Assembly: GCA_947498355.1 (NCBI GenBank)
Contig: CANMKA010000005.1
Location: 104,307-168,306, forward strand
Source of the DNA: an uncultured Paraglaciecola sp.
GTDB lineage: Bacteria; Pseudomonadota; Gammaproteobacteria; Enterobacterales; Alteromonadaceae
DNA length: 64,000 nucleotides
Direction of reading: 5' to 3'
A program made the translations under genes and the position numbers. Under the pieces are notes generated by a model, which did no database searches, was not told the origin of the DNA, and worked only from the letters and a program-made list of their open reading frames with translations. Of the stretch, positions 8,470 to 19,022 are shown piece after piece. Position 1 is the stretch's first letter, and every line of letters starts with the position of its first letter.

Positions 8470-8910
8470 ATGGACCTAACATTAGTATTGAGTATCACAG
8501 CGTTAGGTTTTGTCCTGCTTATCGGCATTGGACTTGTGGTACATGCTAAAAAGTTTAAATCTGTTAGCCAACACCTAAATGAGCTCGTTGATACAATTGA
8601 CGAGCTCAAGCTAGAATCCAACCAATTTAACAATCTTCAAGAAGAATTCCGAACCAGTAGCTACGCCATGTTGCAACATACCAAGCAACTTCAAAACCAT
8701 GTTGAACAGCTGCAAATGCAGCTAGAACAACTCAAAGTCGAGCAGCAGGCTATCGCTGAGCAAGAACCGCAAAGTCGATTTTATAGCAAAGGTATGAAAC
8801 TGGTTAGCCAAGGGGCCACGATAGAGGACGTTATGCGAGAGTGCGAATTGCCGCTGGCTGAAGCTGAGTTATTGTTTAGTTTGCATGCCGGACAAACCAC
8901 CCAAAGCTAA
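8470..8910 (+). CDS. DUF2802 membrane-anchored coiled-coil protein
   Basis: This 146-residue protein has one N-terminal transmembrane segment (about residues 3-24, LTLVLSITALGFVLLIGIGLVV). A long coiled coil follows (about 30-105, rich in Leu, Gln and Glu). The C-terminal domain of about 40 residues contains FYSKGMKLVSQGATIEDVMRECEL. That end is the DUF2802 domain, found in short proteins after cheW in Vibrio, Shewanella and Alteromonas. The biochemical role is unknown. Position suggests a part in flagellar or chemotaxis organisation, and I would not go further. It is the last gene of the operon. Confidence 0.8.
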   Translation: MDLTLVLSITALGFVLLIGIGLVVHAKKFKSVSQHLNELVDTIDELKLESNQFNNLQEEFRTSSYAMLQHTKQLQNHVEQLQMQLEQLKVEQQAIAEQEPQSRFYSKGMKLVSQGATIEDVMRECELPLAEAELLFSLHAGQTTQS

Positions 8911-8975
8911 TTGCAACAACTTAATGGCTTATTGATATAACCTATCCAATCTCATTAGCGCCAAGTTTTGAACTA

Positions 8976-9018
8976 TTGTGAAAATAGCCCATTCCTGAGC
9001 ACAGCCTAATTTTCACAA
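8976..9018. promoter_or_regulatory. 10-bp inverted repeat between the chemotaxis operon and metA
   Basis: TTGTGAAAAT (8976-8985) is the exact reverse complement of ATTTTCACAA (9009-9018), with 23 bases between. No T run follows, so it is a poor terminator. It may be a processing or 3'-end hairpin for the upstream transcript, or a protein site. Confidence 0.35.
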
Positions 9019-9027
9019 ATTTCATTT

Positions 9028-9051
9028 AGACGTCTAGACGTAAAGATGTTG
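9028..9051. promoter_or_regulatory. MetJ operator: three tandem met boxes
   Basis: Three adjoining 8-bp units read AGACGTCT (9028-9035), AGACGTAA (9036-9043) and AGATGTTG (9044-9051). The first equals the known MetJ consensus AGACGTCT and the others match 6 and 5 of 8 positions. MetJ with S-adenosylmethionine binds such tandem boxes cooperatively. A TTGACT hexamer (9049-9054) overlaps the third box, so a bound repressor would cover a -35 element. The array lies 59 bp before metA. Confidence 0.88.
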
Positions 9052-9109
9052 ACTTTTTATCCTCATTGCGAGAAATTGCATCTTATTAGCCAAAGCTTCC
9101 GGAGCGAAC

Positions 9110-10030
9110 ATGCCAATCAAGATCCCTAGTAATTTGCCTGCTCAAAGTGAGTTGCATAAAGAGAACATCTTTGTCATGGACGACGTGCGTGCCGCGAATC
9201 AAGATATCCGGCCGATGGAAGTGGGTATTTTAAATTTAATGCCGAACAAGATTGAAACCGAATTACAGTTTTTACGGTTGTTATCGAATACGTCTTTGCA
9301 AGTGAATATTGATTTGATTCGCATTGACAATCAGGCACCCAAAAATACGCCAAAAGCCCATATGGATAACTTTTATGTCGAGTTTGACGATGTTGCCCAC
9401 AAACAATACGACGGCCTAATCGTAACGGGGGCGCCGTTGGCGCATCTGGCTTATAAAGATGTTAAGTATTGGGACAAGATGCAGGTGATTATGGATTGGG
9501 CCAGAACCAATGTGCAGTCTACCTTGTTCTCTTGTTGGGCGGCACATGCTGCTATTTATCACTATTTTGGAAAACACAGGGCATTACGAGATACTAAGCT
9601 AAGCGGTATTTATCGACATACAGTAGAAAACGAGTTCGACGAATTAATGCGAGGTTTTGACCCAGTGTTTTGCGCCCCGCAATCGCGATATGGCGAGATA
9701 AGTCTGACTGACTACCAGTCTATCGACGAACTTAATATACTCGCAACCTCCAAAGAGGGAGGGGCTTACATAGTGGCGTCAAAAGATAAAAGGCTGGTTT
9801 TTGTAACTGGACACCCTGAGTATGACCCAGATAGTTTAAAACAAGAATATGAAAGAGACATAAAGTCGGGTGGCAACCCTCAGGTTCCGGTAAACTATTT
9901 TGAATCGGACGACCCAAAGAAGAGTCCTGTTGTGAGTTGGAGAGCCCACGGTAGTTTGCTGTTCACCAACTGGTTGAACTACTACGTATACCAAACCACG
10001 CCTTATGATTTAACTAAGCTTTCAAAGTAA
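9110..10030 (+). CDS. metA: Homoserine O-acyltransferase MetA (succinyl type likely)
   Basis: MetA (306 residues) acylates homoserine, the first committed step of methionine synthesis. It aligns with E. coli MetA without gaps over at least the first 110 residues. The nucleophile Cys142 (FSCWAAHA) and the His235/Glu237 pair (VTGHPEYD) are conserved. Residue 111, which separates succinyl-CoA users (Gly in E. coli) from acetyl-CoA users (Glu in Bacillus), is Ala here, followed by His. A small side chain favours succinyl-CoA, but this is inference. It is the first gene of a MetJ-controlled operon with metH1 and metH2. CATGCC start context after a CCGGAGCG ribosome site is clear. Confidence 0.93.
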   Translation: MPIKIPSNLPAQSELHKENIFVMDDVRAANQDIRPMEVGILNLMPNKIETELQFLRLLSNTSLQVNIDLIRIDNQAPKNTPKAHMDNFYVEFDDVAHKQYDGLIVTGAPLAHLAYKDVKYWDKMQVIMDWARTNVQSTLFSCWAAHAAIYHYFGKHRALRDTKLSGIYRHTVENEFDELMRGFDPVFCAPQSRYGEISLTDYQSIDELNILATSKEGGAYIVASKDKRLVFVTGHPEYDPDSLKQEYERDIKSGGNPQVPVNYFESDDPKKSPVVSWRAHGSLLFTNWLNYYVYQTTPYDLTKLSK

Positions 10031-10069
10031 AGCGCTAGTTGTAGTATCGCAGTATTTGTTTTAAGAGGA

Positions 10070-11134
10070 ATGACATTGAGTCACATCAATCAACATCAAG
10101 CATTATTGGCAGCCGCAGAAAAGCGTATCTTATTATTGGATGGTGCCATGGGGACAATGATCCAAGCTCACTCGCTAGAAGAAAGCGACTACCGCGGCGA
10201 CCGTTTTGCCGATTGGCCGTCTGATGTGAAAGGTAATAACGATTTATTGGTGTTGACCCAGCCAAAGATTATTTATGATATTCACTGCGCTTACTTTGAA
10301 GCCGGGGCAGATATCATAGAGACCAATACCTTTAACGCAACCAGTATTTCCATGGCTGATTATGACATGCAAAGTTTAGCGCGCGAGATCAATGTAGAAG
10401 CGACTAAATTAGCAAAAAAAGCAGCAAATGAATTTACTCAGCGCAACCCCGATAAGCCAAGATTTGTTGCGGGTGTCCTTGGGCCAACGAGCCGTACTGC
10501 TTCTATCTCTCCAGACGTGAATGATCCTGGCATGCGCAATGTTACCTTTGACGAACTCGTTGAAGCCTACGTTGAGGCTACTCACGGGTTAATCGAGGGC
10601 GGAGCTGATTTGATTATGGTTGAAACAGTTTTTGATACCCTGAATGCGAAAGCATCTGTGTTTGCTGTTCAGCAAGTTTTTGAAGAGCTCAATGTTAGCT
10701 TACCTATTATGATTTCAGGCACCATAACCGATGCATCAGGCAGAACGCTTTCGGGGCAAACCTCGGAAGCTTTTTACTACTCGATGAATCATGTTGATCC
10801 GTTTTCTTTCGGTTTGAACTGTGCTCTTGGCCCTGACCTGCTCAGGCAATACGTAGAAGAAATTTCAAATGTATCTGAATGCCTAGTCTCTGCTCACCCC
10901 AATGCGGGTTTACCCAACGAGTTTGGTGAATATGATTTAGAGGCTGACGAGATGGCCCTACATATAGATGAATGGGCGAAATCTGGGCTGCTGAATATAG
11001 TTGGGGGCTGCTGCGGAAGTACACCTGAACATATTGCGGCCATGGCCAAAGCAGTCAGTAAGTATAGCCCTCGAAAAATTCCAAAGCGTGACGTGAGAAT
11101 GCGTTTGTCAGGTTTAGAACCGTTTGTTCTGTAA
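10070..11134 (+). CDS. metH: Cobalamin methionine synthase, homocysteine-binding half
   Basis: This 354-residue protein corresponds to the N-terminal homocysteine domain of E. coli MetH (residues about 1-353). The zinc-binding cysteines are present in FGLNCALGP and the [11 protein letters not shown] motif. [11 protein letters not shown] and [16 protein letters not shown] are typical. It activates homocysteine for methylation and must act with the next gene product. ATG 10070 lies only one base after the AAGAGG ribosome site; TTG 10076 is better spaced and could be the true start. The stop TAA at 11132 is in the same frame as the next gene, which starts 9 bases later, so a single stop codon separates the halves. 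Confidence 0.92.
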   Translation: MTLSHINQHQALLAAAEKRILLLDGAMGTMIQAHSLEESDYRGDRFADWPSDVKGNNDLLVLTQPKIIYDIHCAYFEAGADIIETNTFNATSISMADYDMQSLAREINVEATKLAKKAANEFTQRNPDKPRFVAGVLGPTSRTASISPDVNDPGMRNVTFDELVEAYVEATHGLIEGGADLIMVETVFDTLNAKASVFAVQQVFEELNVSLPIMISGTITDASGRTLSGQTSEAFYYSMNHVDPFSFGLNCALGPDLLRQYVEEISNVSECLVSAHPNAGLPNEFGEYDLEADEMALHIDEWAKSGLLNIVGGCCGSTPEHIAAMAKAVSKYSPRKIPKRDVRMRLSGLEPFVL

Positions 11135-11143
11135 GGTAAATCA

Positions 11144-13792
11144 ATGAGTCAACAACAAGTCACACCAGAGCAAAGTGCTCAATCGTCAACCCTGTTTATT
11201 AATGTCGGTGAGCGCACAAACGTAACTGGCTCAGCCATGTTCAAGCGATTAATACTCGAAGATAACTACGAACAAGCATTGGATGTTGCTCGTCAACAAG
11301 TTGAAAATGGCGCACAGATTATCGATATCAACATGGACGAAGCCATGTTGGACTCTGAAGCCGCTATGGTTCGTTTTTTAAACTTAATCGCCTCTGAGCC
11401 TGATATTTCACGGGTACCTATCATGATCGACTCATCTAAATGGAGCGTGATTGAAGCGGGTTTGAAGTGTGTTCAGGGCAAGCCGATCGTTAATTCCATC
11501 AGCTTGAAAGAAGGCGAAGAAAACTTTTTAGCTCAGGCCAAACTGCTCAAACGTTATGGCGCAGCTACGGTTGTAATGGCCTTTGACGAAGTGGGTCAAG
11601 CCGATACGGAAGACCGCAAGTACGAAATATGTGAACGTAGTTATAAACTTCTCACTGAAAAAATTGGTTTCCCTCCTCAAGATATTATTTTTGATCCAAA
11701 TATTTTTGCGGTCGCCACTGGCATAGAAGAGCATAACAATTATGCGGTTGATTTTATTAATGCTACACGTCGCATTCGCCAAAATTTACCGCACTGTCAT
11801 GTGTCGGGTGGCTTGTCTAATGTGTCGTTTTCTTTTCGTGGGAACAATCCAGTACGCGAAGCCATGCATTCGGTTTTCTTATTCCACGCAATTAAAGCTG
11901 GGATGGACATGGGTATTGTTAATGCAGGGCAGTTAGAAGTTTACGATCAGATCCCAAGTGAATTAAAAGAAGCGGTTGAAGACGTTATTTTGAATCGCAA
12001 TCCTGAGGCAACAGATAAATTACTGGAATTAGCGCCTAAATATCAAGGCGGTGGTAAAGCGTCGGTAAAAGACAACCTAGAGTGGCGAGATTTACCTGTT
12101 AATAAGCGCTTAGAGCACGCTTTGGTGCGCGGGATTATGGACTTCATAGAAGAAGATACCGAAGCTGCGCGCCAAGCAGCTGATAAACCTCTGCACGTAA
12201 TTGAAGGTCCGTTAATGGACGGTATGAACGTGGTAGGAGATTTATTTGGTGAAGGTAAAATGTTTTTACCTCAAGTAGTAAAGTCCGCCCGAGTAATGAA
12301 AAAAGCCGTGGCTTACTTAAACCCTTACATTGAAAAGGAAAAAGAAAAGGGCAGCACCAACGGTAAAATATTACTCGCTACTGTTAAAGGCGATGTACAC
12401 GATATAGGTAAAAACATAGTAGGCGTGGTCTTACAGTGTAACAACTTCGAAATTATTGATTTAGGCGTTATGGTGCCTTGCGCAAAAATTTTGCAAGTAG
12501 CGAAAGAGCAAAACGTTGACATGATTGGCTTATCCGGCCTGATTACTCCTTCACTAGATGAGATGGTGTATGTTGCGAAAGAAATGCAGCGACTTAATTT
12601 TGATTTACCATTGTTGATTGGTGGGGCGACTACATCTAAAGCCCATACCGCAGTAAAAATTGAAGAGAATTATCAGCATCCTGTGGTTTATGTACCCAAT
12701 GCCAGTCGCGCCGTAGGCGTTTGCCAAAAATTACTTTCAGCGGAGAGTCGCGCAAAGTATGCACTCGAACTTGATGCTGACTATCAAAAAGTACGAGAAC
12801 AGCACGCCAAGAAAAAGCCTCGTACTAAGCCGGTTTCACTCGATAAAGCGCGTGCCAATAAGTTTACTTGCGATTGGCATAGCTACACCCCTCCTACCCC
12901 AAATGTTATGGGAGTCACACCAGTAAGTGTAGATTTAGATAAGCTCCTTGATTACATAGATTGGACACCATTTTTCCTAACTTGGTCTTTGGCTGGACGT
13001 TATCCGCGTATTCTCGAAGATGAAGTCGTAGGCGAAGAGGCAAAAAGCTTATTTAGCGATGCTCAACACATGCTCGCGAGTCTTTGTAAAAGTAAAAAAC
13101 TACAGGCTAAAGGGGTAGTCGGAATTTTTCCTGCCAACAGTGTAGATGACGACATTGAAATCTATGGATCGCAACAACGAGACGAGGTAATACACGTCGC
13201 CCATCATTTGCGCCAACAAACCGAAAAGCCGAAGGGCCCCAACTATTGTTTAAGTGACTTTGTTGCGCCTAAATCGTCAAATAAACCCGATTATCTTGGC
13301 GCATTTGCGGTAACCGCTGGCATAGGTGAAGATGAACTTGCCCAAGCGTATATAGATGATGGTGACGATTATAACGGCATTATGGTCAAAGCTGTGGCCG
13401 ATCGTTTAGCCGAAGCTTTTGCTGAATATTTACACGAGAAAGTACGCAAAGAACTTTGGGGATATGTACCTAATGAAAACTTGTCGAATGAAGAATTAAT
13501 TCGCGAGAAATACCAAGGTATCCGTCCGGCTCCGGGCTATGCAGCTTGCCCTGAGCATACAGAGAAACAGTTGATTTGGGACTTACTCGATGCTGAACAG
13601 CATACCACTATGAAGTTAACCGAAAGTTACGCTATGTGGCCTGGGGCAGCAGTATCTGGCTTCTATTTCTCTCATCCTGATTGTCGTTATTTTGCGGTAG
13701 CGAAAATTCAAGAAGACCAACTAGTAGATTATGCACAGAGAAAACAGTGGGATAGACTCGAAGCCGAGAAATGGCTCGGGCCGAACCTGTAG
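11144..13792 (+). CDS. metH: Cobalamin methionine synthase, folate/B12/reactivation half
   Basis: This 882-residue protein corresponds to E. coli MetH from about residue 355 onward. The methyltetrahydrofolate-binding domain starts at [14 protein letters not shown]. The B12 cap helices are around [18 protein letters not shown]. The B12-binding motif DVHDIGKN has the cobalt-ligand His. The C-terminal S-adenosylmethionine reactivation domain includes [12 protein letters not shown]. The first 16 residues are a Gln/Ser-rich lead with no counterpart in the E. coli linker. Together with the upstream gene it reconstitutes every MetH domain. Same frame as the upstream half, 9-base gap, with AAGG within the gap acting as a possible reinitiation site. 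Confidence 0.93.
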   Translation: MSQQQVTPEQSAQSSTLFINVGERTNVTGSAMFKRLILEDNYEQALDVARQQVENGAQIIDINMDEAMLDSEAAMVRFLNLIASEPDISRVPIMIDSSKWSVIEAGLKCVQGKPIVNSISLKEGEENFLAQAKLLKRYGAATVVMAFDEVGQADTEDRKYEICERSYKLLTEKIGFPPQDIIFDPNIFAVATGIEEHNNYAVDFINATRRIRQNLPHCHVSGGLSNVSFSFRGNNPVREAMHSVFLFHAIKAGMDMGIVNAGQLEVYDQIPSELKEAVEDVILNRNPEATDKLLELAPKYQGGGKASVKDNLEWRDLPVNKRLEHALVRGIMDFIEEDTEAARQAADKPLHVIEGPLMDGMNVVGDLFGEGKMFLPQVVKSARVMKKAVAYLNPYIEKEKEKGSTNGKILLATVKGDVHDIGKNIVGVVLQCNNFEIIDLGVMVPCAKILQVAKEQNVDMIGLSGLITPSLDEMVYVAKEMQRLNFDLPLLIGGATTSKAHTAVKIEENYQHPVVYVPNASRAVGVCQKLLSAESRAKYALELDADYQKVREQHAKKKPRTKPVSLDKARANKFTCDWHSYTPPTPNVMGVTPVSVDLDKLLDYIDWTPFFLTWSLAGRYPRILEDEVVGEEAKSLFSDAQHMLASLCKSKKLQAKGVVGIFPANSVDDDIEIYGSQQRDEVIHVAHHLRQQTEKPKGPNYCLSDFVAPKSSNKPDYLGAFAVTAGIGEDELAQAYIDDGDDYNGIMVKAVADRLAEAFAEYLHEKVRKELWGYVPNENLSNEELIREKYQGIRPAPGYAACPEHTEKQLIWDLLDAEQHTTMKLTESYAMWPGAAVSGFYFSHPDCRYFAVAKIQEDQLVDYAQRKQWDRLEAEKWLGPNL

Positions 13793-13804
13793 CTAGGTGT
13801 TGTC

Positions 13805-14395
13805 ATGATAGATAAGCCTTTTAGCCAAGCTTGTGTAAACAATCGCCAGCCTATCTTGGACCAGCTTAAAGTTTTCTTTGCTAACAGCAAGCATGTACTC
13901 GAGATTGGTTCAGGAACAGGGCAGCATGCAGTCTACATGGGCGCTCATTTGCCACATCTAACTTGGCAAACCAGCGACTTACTGGTTAATCACGCTGGTA
14001 TTCAGCTGTGGTTGAATGATTACACGGGCAATAATGTTTTGCCCCCTTTGAATTACCATGTTGGCCAGACTTCATGGCCCATTGCCAGTACCGATAGCGT
14101 CTATTCGGCAAATACTGCGCATATTATGCAAGCGAGTGAAGTGCAAAAGCTCATGGCGACAGTCGAGAATCAGCTATCAGCTACAGGGTATTTTTGTCAA
14201 TATGGCCCCTTTACCATAAATGGGCAGTTCACCAGTGATTCAAATCAAGCATTTGATAGTAGCTTGCGACAACGAGGGTATGGTGGTATTCGAGATATAC
14301 AAGAGCTGCAAGATTGGGCTCCAAAGCTTAAGCTTATTGCACGAGTCGACATGCCAGCTAACAATATGATCTTGGTTTGGGAAGCCCGTTTATAG
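13805..14395 (+). CDS. DUF938 SAM-dependent methyltransferase-like protein
   Basis: This 196-residue protein of the DUF938 family has a class I methyltransferase fold signature. VLEIGSGTGQHAVYMGAHLP is motif I, and WQTSDL is the acidic end of the second strand. FCQYGPFTINGQFTSDSNQ and the C-terminal NNMILVWEA are family-typical. The substrate is unknown. It starts 12 bases after metH2, so it is likely the fourth gene of the MetJ-controlled operon. That fits a protein using S-adenosylmethionine, but the link is contextual only. Confidence 0.82.
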   Translation: MIDKPFSQACVNNRQPILDQLKVFFANSKHVLEIGSGTGQHAVYMGAHLPHLTWQTSDLLVNHAGIQLWLNDYTGNNVLPPLNYHVGQTSWPIASTDSVYSANTAHIMQASEVQKLMATVENQLSATGYFCQYGPFTINGQFTSDSNQAFDSSLRQRGYGGIRDIQELQDWAPKLKLIARVDMPANNMILVWEARL

Positions 14396-14498
14396 AGAGT
14401 TTGTTACAAACGAACTTATCGGTATCACCTCAGCAAAAAGGCTAATCAGTCACATAACGTAAGACGCTTTTTATAGCCTAGGTAAAACGCGCTATATA

Positions 14499-15674
14499 CT
14501 ATTTGCCTAAAGAAGCCGTTGGAGTCGGTTGTTCGGATTCTTGTTTGAACGGCAGTAGTTTGGCTGCGTTTTCTTTATAGGCGTTTATTTGTAAATCTTC
14601 TTGTTGAATAAAACGCTCAACCGCCTCATGAAACGCTAACTCCTTGAGCTTGTGATTTGAGTAGCAATAAATGGGTTCGAACCCCCGTAAAATCTTATGC
14701 TCGCCTTGGGTGCCGGGATTAAAGCGCGATATTTTGTGTTCTATACAAAACTCTATACCTTGATAATAACAGCACTCAAAGTGTAAGCCACTCACCTCTT
14801 GTAATGCCCCCCAATAACGGCCGCATAATTGGTTTTCATCGAAAAGAAATAGCGAACTCGCAATATACTCATCATCCTGCTCGGCAACCACTAACAAAAG
14901 GTGGTTGGTCATGGTTTGATGTAATTGAGTGAAAAAAGCTTGGGTCAAGTAGCCTTCGTGACCGCTGCGCTTTAAATAGGTTTGCTTGTAGCATTCATAA
15001 AAAAAAGCCATGTGTTGTGGGGTTATTGCATCTCCTGAAAAACGATGAATTACCACGTTTTCTTTAGCAATTTTTTTTCGCTCTTTTGTAATGCTTCTTC
15101 GGCGCCTTGCGTTCATAGTTGCGAGGTAATGGTCGAAATTCCCGTAGCCTCGGTTAAACCATTCAAACTGGACAGAACGTCGGGTGGTAAAATTATGTGC
15201 GTCTAAGCGTTTGCTCAAGTCTTCTTCAACAAATAGCCAATGCATTGATGACATGGCAAATTGCTCTAAGTGTTGCTCTATTTTCTGACAAACGTCTTTC
15301 AATAGACTATCAAAATTGTAGCCTTGCCTAATCATGAGCTTGCTACTTGTGACCGGCGTGAAGGGAATGGCCGCAATCAACTTAGGATAATATTGAATTC
15401 CATGCTCTCGATAAGCATTTGCCCATGCAAAATCAAACACGTATTCGCCGTAGCTATGGGTCTTTTTATAAAGTGGTAAAATTGCCACAATCTCATTATT
15501 GATTGAGGCTATGCAGTGTTGTACAAACCAGCCCGTACCCGGTCCAACTGAGCCCGATGTTTCAAGGACTTGTAAAAAATGATATTGGCAAAAGGGTGAT
15601 GCACCTCTTGCCAAGTTATCCCATGTATTCGCGTCTATTTGCTGAATTGATGTGATAAATTTTATCTGGATCAT
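14499..15674 (-). CDS. COG3146-type GNAT-fold N-acyltransferase
   Basis: This 391-residue protein belongs to the COG3146 (DUF482) family of predicted N-acyltransferases with a double GNAT fold related to FemAB. Recognisable stretches are WDNLARGASPFCQYHFLQVLE at the N-terminus, GWFVQHCIA, LPLYKKTHSYGEYVFDFAWA and FNPGTQGEHKILRGFEP near the C-terminus. The substrate is not known; peptidoglycan or amino-acid acylation has been suggested for relatives. It is alone on the minus strand, inserted between the methionine operon and recX. Its start is only 47 bases from the recX start, so the two promoters must lie close together or inside genes. Confidence 0.8.
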   Translation of the reverse strand: MIQIKFITSIQQIDANTWDNLARGASPFCQYHFLQVLETSGSVGPGTGWFVQHCIASINNEIVAILPLYKKTHSYGEYVFDFAWANAYREHGIQYYPKLIAAIPFTPVTSSKLMIRQGYNFDSLLKDVCQKIEQHLEQFAMSSMHWLFVEEDLSKRLDAHNFTTRRSVQFEWFNRGYGNFDHYLATMNARRRRSITKERKKIAKENVVIHRFSGDAITPQHMAFFYECYKQTYLKRSGHEGYLTQAFFTQLHQTMTNHLLLVVAEQDDEYIASSLFLFDENQLCGRYWGALQEVSGLHFECCYYQGIEFCIEHKISRFNPGTQGEHKILRGFEPIYCYSNHKLKELAFHEAVERFIQQEDLQINAYKENAAKLLPFKQESEQPTPTASLGK

Positions 15675-15721
15675 TACTATTGTGCCTTACTGTCTTTTAT
15701 CACTTAATTCGGAGTATAAAT

Positions 15722-16186
15722 TTGCCGTATAGAGAAAATGATAACACTAAATTAATTAAACACTCTATTACTCGCTTTTTATCTTACCGTGAGCATAGTA
15801 AGTGTGAGCTGCATCGTAAACTTACTGCAAAAGAGTATGATCCTCAGCTATGTTGGGATTGGATCGAGAAATTTGCCGACCAGGGGCTTCAAAGTGACGA
15901 AAGGTTCACTGAAAGCTTTGTACGCCAAAAACTGGCCAAAGGATTGGGCGAAGCTCGAATAAATGCTGAGTTGAGCCAGCACAATATTGCTAAATCTGTT
16001 GTTATTCAAGTAATGAAAGAACTACAGCCTGATTGGTTTGAACTAGCCAAAGGAGTATTTTTAAAACGTTTCGGAGCACACCCTGAGCAGGATCTTAAAG
16101 CTAAACAAAAGCAACAAAGATTTATGTTTTACCGAGGTTTTAACCATGAACAGGTTATGTATGCGATGGAATCAGCAGAAATTTGA
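15722..16186 (+). CDS. recX: Regulatory protein RecX
   Basis: RecX (154 residues) binds RecA filaments and limits recombinase activity. Three-helix repeats are visible: LIKHSITRFLSYREHSKCELHRKL, then WDWIEKFADQGLQSDERFTESFVRQK, then INAELSQHNIAKSVV. I chose TTG 15722, seven bases after GGAG, which gives MPYRENDN. The frame is open further upstream to TTG 15680, but that start has no ribosome site. In most gammaproteobacteria the order is recA-recX-alaS-csrA. Here alaS and csrA follow but recA is missing upstream, replaced by a minus-strand acyltransferase gene. Confidence 0.85.
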   Translation: MPYRENDNTKLIKHSITRFLSYREHSKCELHRKLTAKEYDPQLCWDWIEKFADQGLQSDERFTESFVRQKLAKGLGEARINAELSQHNIAKSVVIQVMKELQPDWFELAKGVFLKRFGAHPEQDLKAKQKQQRFMFYRGFNHEQVMYAMESAEI

Positions 16187-16231
16187 ACTTAACAAAAATG
16201 CTTGATATATGCTATCTTTGCGCCCTTTGTC

Positions 16232-16248
16232 AGGGAACTTAGTTCCTT
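16232..16248 (+). promoter_or_regulatory. Hairpin in the alaS leader
   Basis: AGGGAAC and GTTCCTT form a 7-bp stem with one G-T pair around a TTA loop, 50 bases before alaS. A TATCTT hexamer (16213-16218), 18 bp after TTAACA (16189-16194), could be the promoter. Role unknown; no T run, so not a terminator. Confidence 0.3.
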
Positions 16249-16297
16249 GTGTATTGTTTCTATTAACGTTGTTAATTACTAGTTTTCAGGATTTCAG

Positions 16298-18895
16298 ATG
16301 AGTATGAGTACCGCGGCTATTCGGTCGGCATTTTTAGATTTTTTTGCTTCAAAAGGACACCAAAAAGTTACCAGCTCGTCTTTGGTCCCTGGTAACGATC
16401 CCACATTGCTCTTTACTAATGCTGGGATGAACCAATTCAAAGATGTATTTTTAGGTTCAGAAAAACGTAGTTATCAGCGAGCTACGTCATCTCAGCGTTG
16501 TGTTAGAGCGGGGGGCAAGCACAACGACTTAGAAAACGTAGGTTATACCGCTAGGCACCATACGTTTTTTGAAATGTTAGGCAACTTTAGTTTTGGTGAT
16601 TACTTCAAACCAGAAGCTATTCAGTTTGCTTGGGACTTTCTAACTAATGAACTTAAGTTACCAAAAGAGAAACTGCTAGTTACGGTTTATCACGAAGATA
16701 ATGAAGCCTACGATATTTGGCACAAAACCATAGGCCTGAGTGCGGATAAAATTATTCGTATCGATACTTCTGATAATTTTTGGTCTATGGGTGATACAGG
16801 TCCTTGTGGGCCTTGCTCAGAGATATTTTATGATCACGGTGAGCATATTTGGGGGGGCCAACCAGGCACCCCAGAAGAAGACGGTGACCGTTTTATCGAG
16901 ATTTGGAACCTAGTGTTTATGCAATTCAATCGTCAAGCCGACGGTTCAATGTTGCCACTCCCTAAGCCATCTATTGATACAGGTATGGGACTGGAACGAA
17001 TATCAGCGATAATGCAAGATGTGCACAGTAATTACGAGATCGACATCTTCCAAAACTTGATCAAAGCTGCTGCCAATGTAGTGGGAACAAACGATTTACA
17101 AGACAAGTCATTGCGCGTAATTGCCGACCATATTCGTTCTTGCGGGTTTTTGATCTCTGACGGTGTTTTACCTTCTAACGAAGGGCGAGGGTATGTACTT
17201 AGGCGTATTATTCGCCGTGCCGTGCGCCATGGTAATAAGTTAGGCGTATCGGGTGTGTTTTTCTATCGTTTAGTTGAACACCTCGAAAAGCAAATGGCAG
17301 ACGCGTACCCAGAGTTAAGCCGTGATCGTGAACTTATTGAAAGGGTACTTAAGACTGAAGAAGAGCAGTTTTCTCGTACCCTAGACCGAGGCATGAACAT
17401 TTTAAACGATGCTATCGCTGAACTGACCGACTCAGTTTTACCAGGAGAGCTAGTCTTTAAGTTGTACGATACTTATGGGTTCCCAGCAGATTTAACCGCC
17501 GACGTAGCACGCGAAAAAGATCTAACGATTGATGAAGCTGGATTTGATGCCGCAATGCAAGCGCAACGCAAACGTGCGCAACAAGCCAGCCAGTTCGATG
17601 CTGACTACAACGAGCAACTCAATTCAGATGCCACGACTGATTTCATTGGTTATGAGCAGCACAAACATCAGGCCAAGATCCTCGAAGTCTTTTTTGAAGG
17701 GAAAGCGGCTGATGGCCTGTCTGAAGGGCAAGAGGGCTTGTTGATACTCGACAAGACAGCTTTTTACGCAGAGTCAGGTGGTCAAGTCGGAGACACAGGA
17801 AGGATCTCTACGCCAAATGGCGAGTTTGAGGTAATCGATACGGTTAAATTAGGCAATGCCATCGCTCATAAGGGCGTAGCCAAGGGTAAAGTTGTAGTAG
17901 CTGAGCTAGCCGAAGTCGAATTTGACTTAGATAGACGACAAGCGATTAAAGTGAATCACAGTGCGACTCACCTTATGCATGCCGCTCTAAAAAATGTATT
18001 AGGAGAGCATGTTAATCAAAAAGGCTCACTGGTTATGCCGGATAGACTCAGATTTGATTTTTCGCATTTTGAAGCCATGACCCAAAATGAACTTAGTGCA
18101 GTCGAGACCTTGGTTAATCAGCAAATACGCGCAAACCATCCGCTGAACACCCAAGTGATGAATATAGATGAAGCCAAATCTGCTGGGGCTATGGCTTTAT
18201 TTGGGGAAAAATACGAAGAGGACGTACGCGTGGTCTCCATGGGAGAGTTTTCTATGGAATTGTGCGGAGGAACACATGTAAAACAAACCGGTGATATAGG
18301 TTTATTTAAAATTGTGTCTGAAAGCGGTATTGCATCGGGCGTTAGACGAATCGAAGCCGTTTGTGCAGAGCAAGCTCTTACATATACCCAACAAAAAGAG
18401 CAGCAAGTATTGCAACTCGCAGCTTTACTTAAAGCTGATCCAGAGAGCTTACAGAGCCGTATGGAACAGATAATAGATAAAGCTAAAAGTGTTGAAAAAG
18501 AGCTAGCGAAACTCAAACAAGAACAAGCCGCCAGTCAAGGTGGAAAACTTTTAGATAAGGTAGTTGAAATTAACCAGACAAAAGTCCTGTCTGCTAAGTT
18601 AGACGATGTAGAAGCAAAATCCTTGCGCGGCATGGTGGATGATTTCAAGAATCAATTAGGTAGTGCCATCATAGTGTTAGGTGTAGCCAACGAGGGTAAA
18701 GTTAGTCTAATCGTTGGTGTGACCAAAGATTTAACCTCTAAAGTTAAAGCTGGCGAATTGGTTAATTTTATCGCGCAACAAGTCGGCGGTAAGGGTGGAG
18801 GCCGGCCAGATATGGCTCAAGCGGGTGGCTCAGAGCCAGAAAACTTAGAAAAAGCATTGGCTTCAGTTGGCCAATGGCTAGAAACTAAGCTATAA
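16298..18895 (+). CDS. alaS: Alanyl-tRNA synthetase
   Basis: AlaS (865 residues) charges tRNA-Ala. The class II catalytic core is at the N-terminus ([20 protein letters not shown], then [19 protein letters not shown]). The editing domain carries the zinc-binding [11 protein letters not shown] and the [15 protein letters not shown] motif. The C-terminal DHHA1/C-Ala domain ends with the glycine-rich [15 protein letters not shown]. Length and motifs are normal. It follows recX by 111 bases and precedes csrA by 127, a conserved gammaproteobacterial order. Confidence 0.97.
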   Translation: MSMSTAAIRSAFLDFFASKGHQKVTSSSLVPGNDPTLLFTNAGMNQFKDVFLGSEKRSYQRATSSQRCVRAGGKHNDLENVGYTARHHTFFEMLGNFSFGDYFKPEAIQFAWDFLTNELKLPKEKLLVTVYHEDNEAYDIWHKTIGLSADKIIRIDTSDNFWSMGDTGPCGPCSEIFYDHGEHIWGGQPGTPEEDGDRFIEIWNLVFMQFNRQADGSMLPLPKPSIDTGMGLERISAIMQDVHSNYEIDIFQNLIKAAANVVGTNDLQDKSLRVIADHIRSCGFLISDGVLPSNEGRGYVLRRIIRRAVRHGNKLGVSGVFFYRLVEHLEKQMADAYPELSRDRELIERVLKTEEEQFSRTLDRGMNILNDAIAELTDSVLPGELVFKLYDTYGFPADLTADVAREKDLTIDEAGFDAAMQAQRKRAQQASQFDADYNEQLNSDATTDFIGYEQHKHQAKILEVFFEGKAADGLSEGQEGLLILDKTAFYAESGGQVGDTGRISTPNGEFEVIDTVKLGNAIAHKGVAKGKVVVAELAEVEFDLDRRQAIKVNHSATHLMHAALKNVLGEHVNQKGSLVMPDRLRFDFSHFEAMTQNELSAVETLVNQQIRANHPLNTQVMNIDEAKSAGAMALFGEKYEEDVRVVSMGEFSMELCGGTHVKQTGDIGLFKIVSESGIASGVRRIEAVCAEQALTYTQQKEQQVLQLAALLKADPESLQSRMEQIIDKAKSVEKELAKLKQEQAASQGGKLLDKVVEINQTKVLSAKLDDVEAKSLRGMVDDFKNQLGSAIIVLGVANEGKVSLIVGVTKDLTSKVKAGELVNFIAQQVGGKGGGRPDMAQAGGSEPENLEKALASVGQWLETKL

Positions 18896-19022
18896 AAAAT
18901 TGGTCGATTATTTTTGTGGTGACAACAAAAAAAAGGAAAGAATCGACAGTGTGACAAGGTATATGCCTTGTCAGGCTATTGAAAACGGATTTGCATACTA
19001 TTAACGGATAAAGGAGCAAAGA

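Noticed and set aside
10070..11134. Pseudogene call for metH because of the internal stop
   Set aside because: All motifs on both sides of the stop are intact, the break is at a domain border and a new start lies three codons later, so a functional split is more likely.
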